Shown here: positions 62,620 to 64,000 of the stretch, in pieces
Position numbering within the stretch: position 1 is the stretch's first letter
How the letters are laid out: each line of letters starts with the position of its first letter
NCBI GenBank assembly: GCA_029213195.1
Contig: JARGNI010000020.1
Coordinates: 1 to 64,000 of the forward strand
DNA length: 64,000 bases
Direction: 5' to 3'
DNA from: Verrucomicrobiales bacterium
GTDB taxonomy: Bacteria; Verrucomicrobiota; Verrucomicrobiia; Verrucomicrobiales; DEV007
Position numbers and translations under genes: made by a program
Notes under the pieces: generated by a model
What the model was told of the DNA's origin: nothing
Databases searched by the model: none
Seen by the model: the letters and a program-made list of their open reading frames with translations, nothing else

Positions 62620-64000
62620 CAGTCCACGTAAAGAAATTCGTTCGACATACAGAGTGCCTGCGCCACATGGGGCCAGGGATTGACCTTTCGCCCCTTCTCG
62701 ATATCGGCGAAGCGACCGATCCGTTCGATCTCGTTCTCGACCGGCGGACGCTGCAGGATTTGCTCGTAGATTGCGGTGATCCTCTCGACCCGATTCACAC
62801 CGACATCGAATCCCAGGGAGTCCACCGCCTTGCGAGCCTGCTCGATCACGAAGGGAGAATTCATGAGGAAGAGCGCCTGCGGAGGGACGATGTTGTCGGT
62901 CCGGCTCCCCTGCGTCTGCATGGGAGAGGGAAAATCGAAGTTGCGAAGGGTGGGATCGAGATTGAAGCGATTCACATAGCCATAAATGCTCCGGCGCTTG
63001 GAATGCTCCTCGCCCCAGAGCGGACCGGGGCGTCCTCGCATCGTCAGGTCGAGTTCACCCGACACGGCGAGGAGGGAATCGCGCAGCTCTTCCACAGAAA
63101 GACGCTTCCGATTGGCCCGCCAGTAGAGTTCGTTCTCCGGGTCCACCGCTGCCGCATCCTCACGAAGACTGCTCCTCTGCCGGTAGGTTTGCGAGGACAC
63201 GATGAGTCGAACAAGGTGCTTGGTCGATCCGCCGTTTTTCCGGAATTCAGCGGCGAGAAAATCGAGCAACTCGGGATGGCTCGGGGCCTCTCCCTGCAGT
63301 CCGAAATCGGAAGGCGTATCGACGAGAAAGTCTCCCATCAGCATTCCCCAGATCCGATTGACATAGACGCGAGCGGTCAGCGGATTGTCGAGGGATAGAA
63401 CCCTGTCGGCAAGATCGAGTCGTCCACTGTTCGCACTGCTGAAAGGTTTTTGCTCGGGTTCGAGAATCTCGAGAAAGCGACGTGGGACCCGCTCTCCGCG
63501 ATTCGATGGTTCCCCACGGATGAACACCGCCGGCTCGACCGGTTTACCCTTCTTTTCGGAAACCGCCATGGCCCGAACCGGGGCTCCTTCGTGAAAGAGA
63601 AGCAACTCCGCCAGCTCGGTCTGCTCGATGGTCTCCTTCACCGAGCGATTGTTCCCGGCTCGCTTCTTGTCTCCTGCCTCGACGATTTTCTTGTCGATCG
63701 CGGCCCGCTTCTTCTCGTAGTCGGCCACGACCTCCGCGGACGGCTGGTACCCCTCGATTTTCGGGTAGGCATCGAGCACCCAGGGAGAGGGACGCTGGAT
63801 GGAGTTGAATACCCCGTAGAGCGAGTAGTAGTCCGCTGTGGGAACGGGCTCGAACTTGTGATCGTGACAGCGCGCACAGGAGACTGTCATTCCGAGCAAC
63901 CCTCTCGTCGTCGCATCGATGACATCATCGACAAAGTCATGCGACATGCTGCGATGCGGAGAAACGCCGAGGAATCCGAGAGCGGCCAACTCGGGAGCGT
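62619..64000 (-). CDS. DUF1549/DUF1553 (PSD1-type) protein, 5' end outside window
   Basis: At least 460 residues are present; the frame is open at the right edge, so the N-terminus (usually a cytochrome c-like domain) is cut. Seen: the DUF1549 end with TVSCARCHDHKFEPVPTADYY and SLYGVFNSIQRPSP, then the DUF1553 part (about 190-440) with NPLTARVYVNRIWGMLMG, PSDFGLQGEAPSHPELLDFLA and NIVPPQALFLMNSP. The 3' end overlaps DUF1501 as TGATG. The pair is proposed to act in PVC carbohydrate or sulfated-glycan use, by genomic association. Confidence 0.93.
   Translation of the reverse strand, partial: APELAALGFLGVSPHRSMSHDFVDDVIDATTRGLLGMTVSCARCHDHKFEPVPTADYYSLYGVFNSIQRPSPWVLDAYPKIEGYQPSAEVVADYEKKRAAIDKKIVEAGDKKRAGNNRSVKETIEQTELAELLLFHEGAPVRAMAVSEKKGKPVEPAVFIRGEPSNRGERVPRRFLEILEPEQKPFSSANSGRLDLADRVLSLDNPLTARVYVNRIWGMLMGDFLVDTPSDFGLQGEAPSHPELLDFLAAEFRKNGGSTKHLVRLIVSSQTYRQRSSLREDAAAVDPENELYWRANRKRLSVEELRDSLLAVSGELDLTMRGRPGPLWGEEHSKRRSIYGYVNRFNLDPTLRNFDFPSPMQTQGSRTDNIVPPQALFLMNSPFVIEQARKAVDSLGFDVGVNRVERITAIYEQILQRPPVENEIERIGRFADIEKGRKVNPWPHVAQALCMSNEFLYVD

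Noticed and set aside
1-64000. CRISPR array, rRNA or insertion sequence
   Set aside because: No spaced repeat array, rRNA segment or transposase was found; the only tandem repeats are the TTCGGC array and the 15-bp unit at 3349.

Overview
The window looks like chromosomal DNA of a PVC-group bacterium, most probably Verrucomicrobiota (Planctomycetota is the main alternative). The marker set is a DUF1553-DUF1501 pair, a secreted sulfatase, a DUF1080 protein, a FecR-like/ECF sigma pair, a golvesin-tailed FAD oxidoreductase, and many secreted proteins of unknown role. Coding sequence is GC-rich and ends in C or G at third positions. Short AT-rich patches mark several 5' regions. GTG and TTG starts are common and Shine-Dalgarno signals are weak. 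This is an assignment by gene content, not by phylogeny.

Layout. 1-5.1 kb: a ParA-family ATPase overlapping an acidic EA-repeat protein that runs off the left edge, a divergent membrane-anchored secreted protein, and a pseudokinase-like protein. 5.2-10.7 kb: a type IV pilus/type II secretion block with a pseudopilin, a GspF/PilC platform protein and two different GspE/PilB ATPases in tandem, the last preceded by a strongly folded leader. 10.8-17.9 kb: an L,D-transpeptidase-like protein lacking its catalytic cysteine, MTA phosphorylase, a lipoprotein polysaccharide deacetylase, an AlgI/AlgX-type O-acetylation pair and a membrane protein. 17.9-38 kb: mostly housekeeping (thiL-tsaE-tsaB coupled by ATGA overlaps, a CPBP protease, glycogen phosphorylase, FKBP isomerase, amidase, NAD(P)HX repair enzyme, ybeY, a short PgpH-like HD phosphodiesterase, queA, rlmH, tcdA), plus a coupled prenyl-cyclase-like/HlyD-adaptor pair and a FecR-like/ECF sigma pair.

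38.1-42.1 kb is the accessory-looking stretch. A tRNA-Thr(CGT) has a duplicated 3' end, and next to it lies a visibly more AT-rich minus-strand run of a NERD protein, a PD-(D/E)XK-like protein, a 66-codon ORF and an SNase-HhH protein. A candidate gene interrupted at a C9 tract lies between this run and a sulfatase.

42.1-64 kb holds a sulfatase, a class V aminotransferase, an orphan minus-strand cluster of four envelope or secreted proteins facing a large vWA/TPR membrane protein, an oversized adenylate-kinase-like protein, and a secreted catabolism-type set: SGNH hydrolase, DUF1080, TPR-redoxin, FAD oxidoreductase, DUF1501 and a truncated DUF1549/DUF1553 protein. The best candidates for something undescribed are the nuclease-fold run beside the tRNA, the orphan vWA-associated cluster, the gspE leader, and the two degenerate enzymes (L,D-transpeptidase and kinase).
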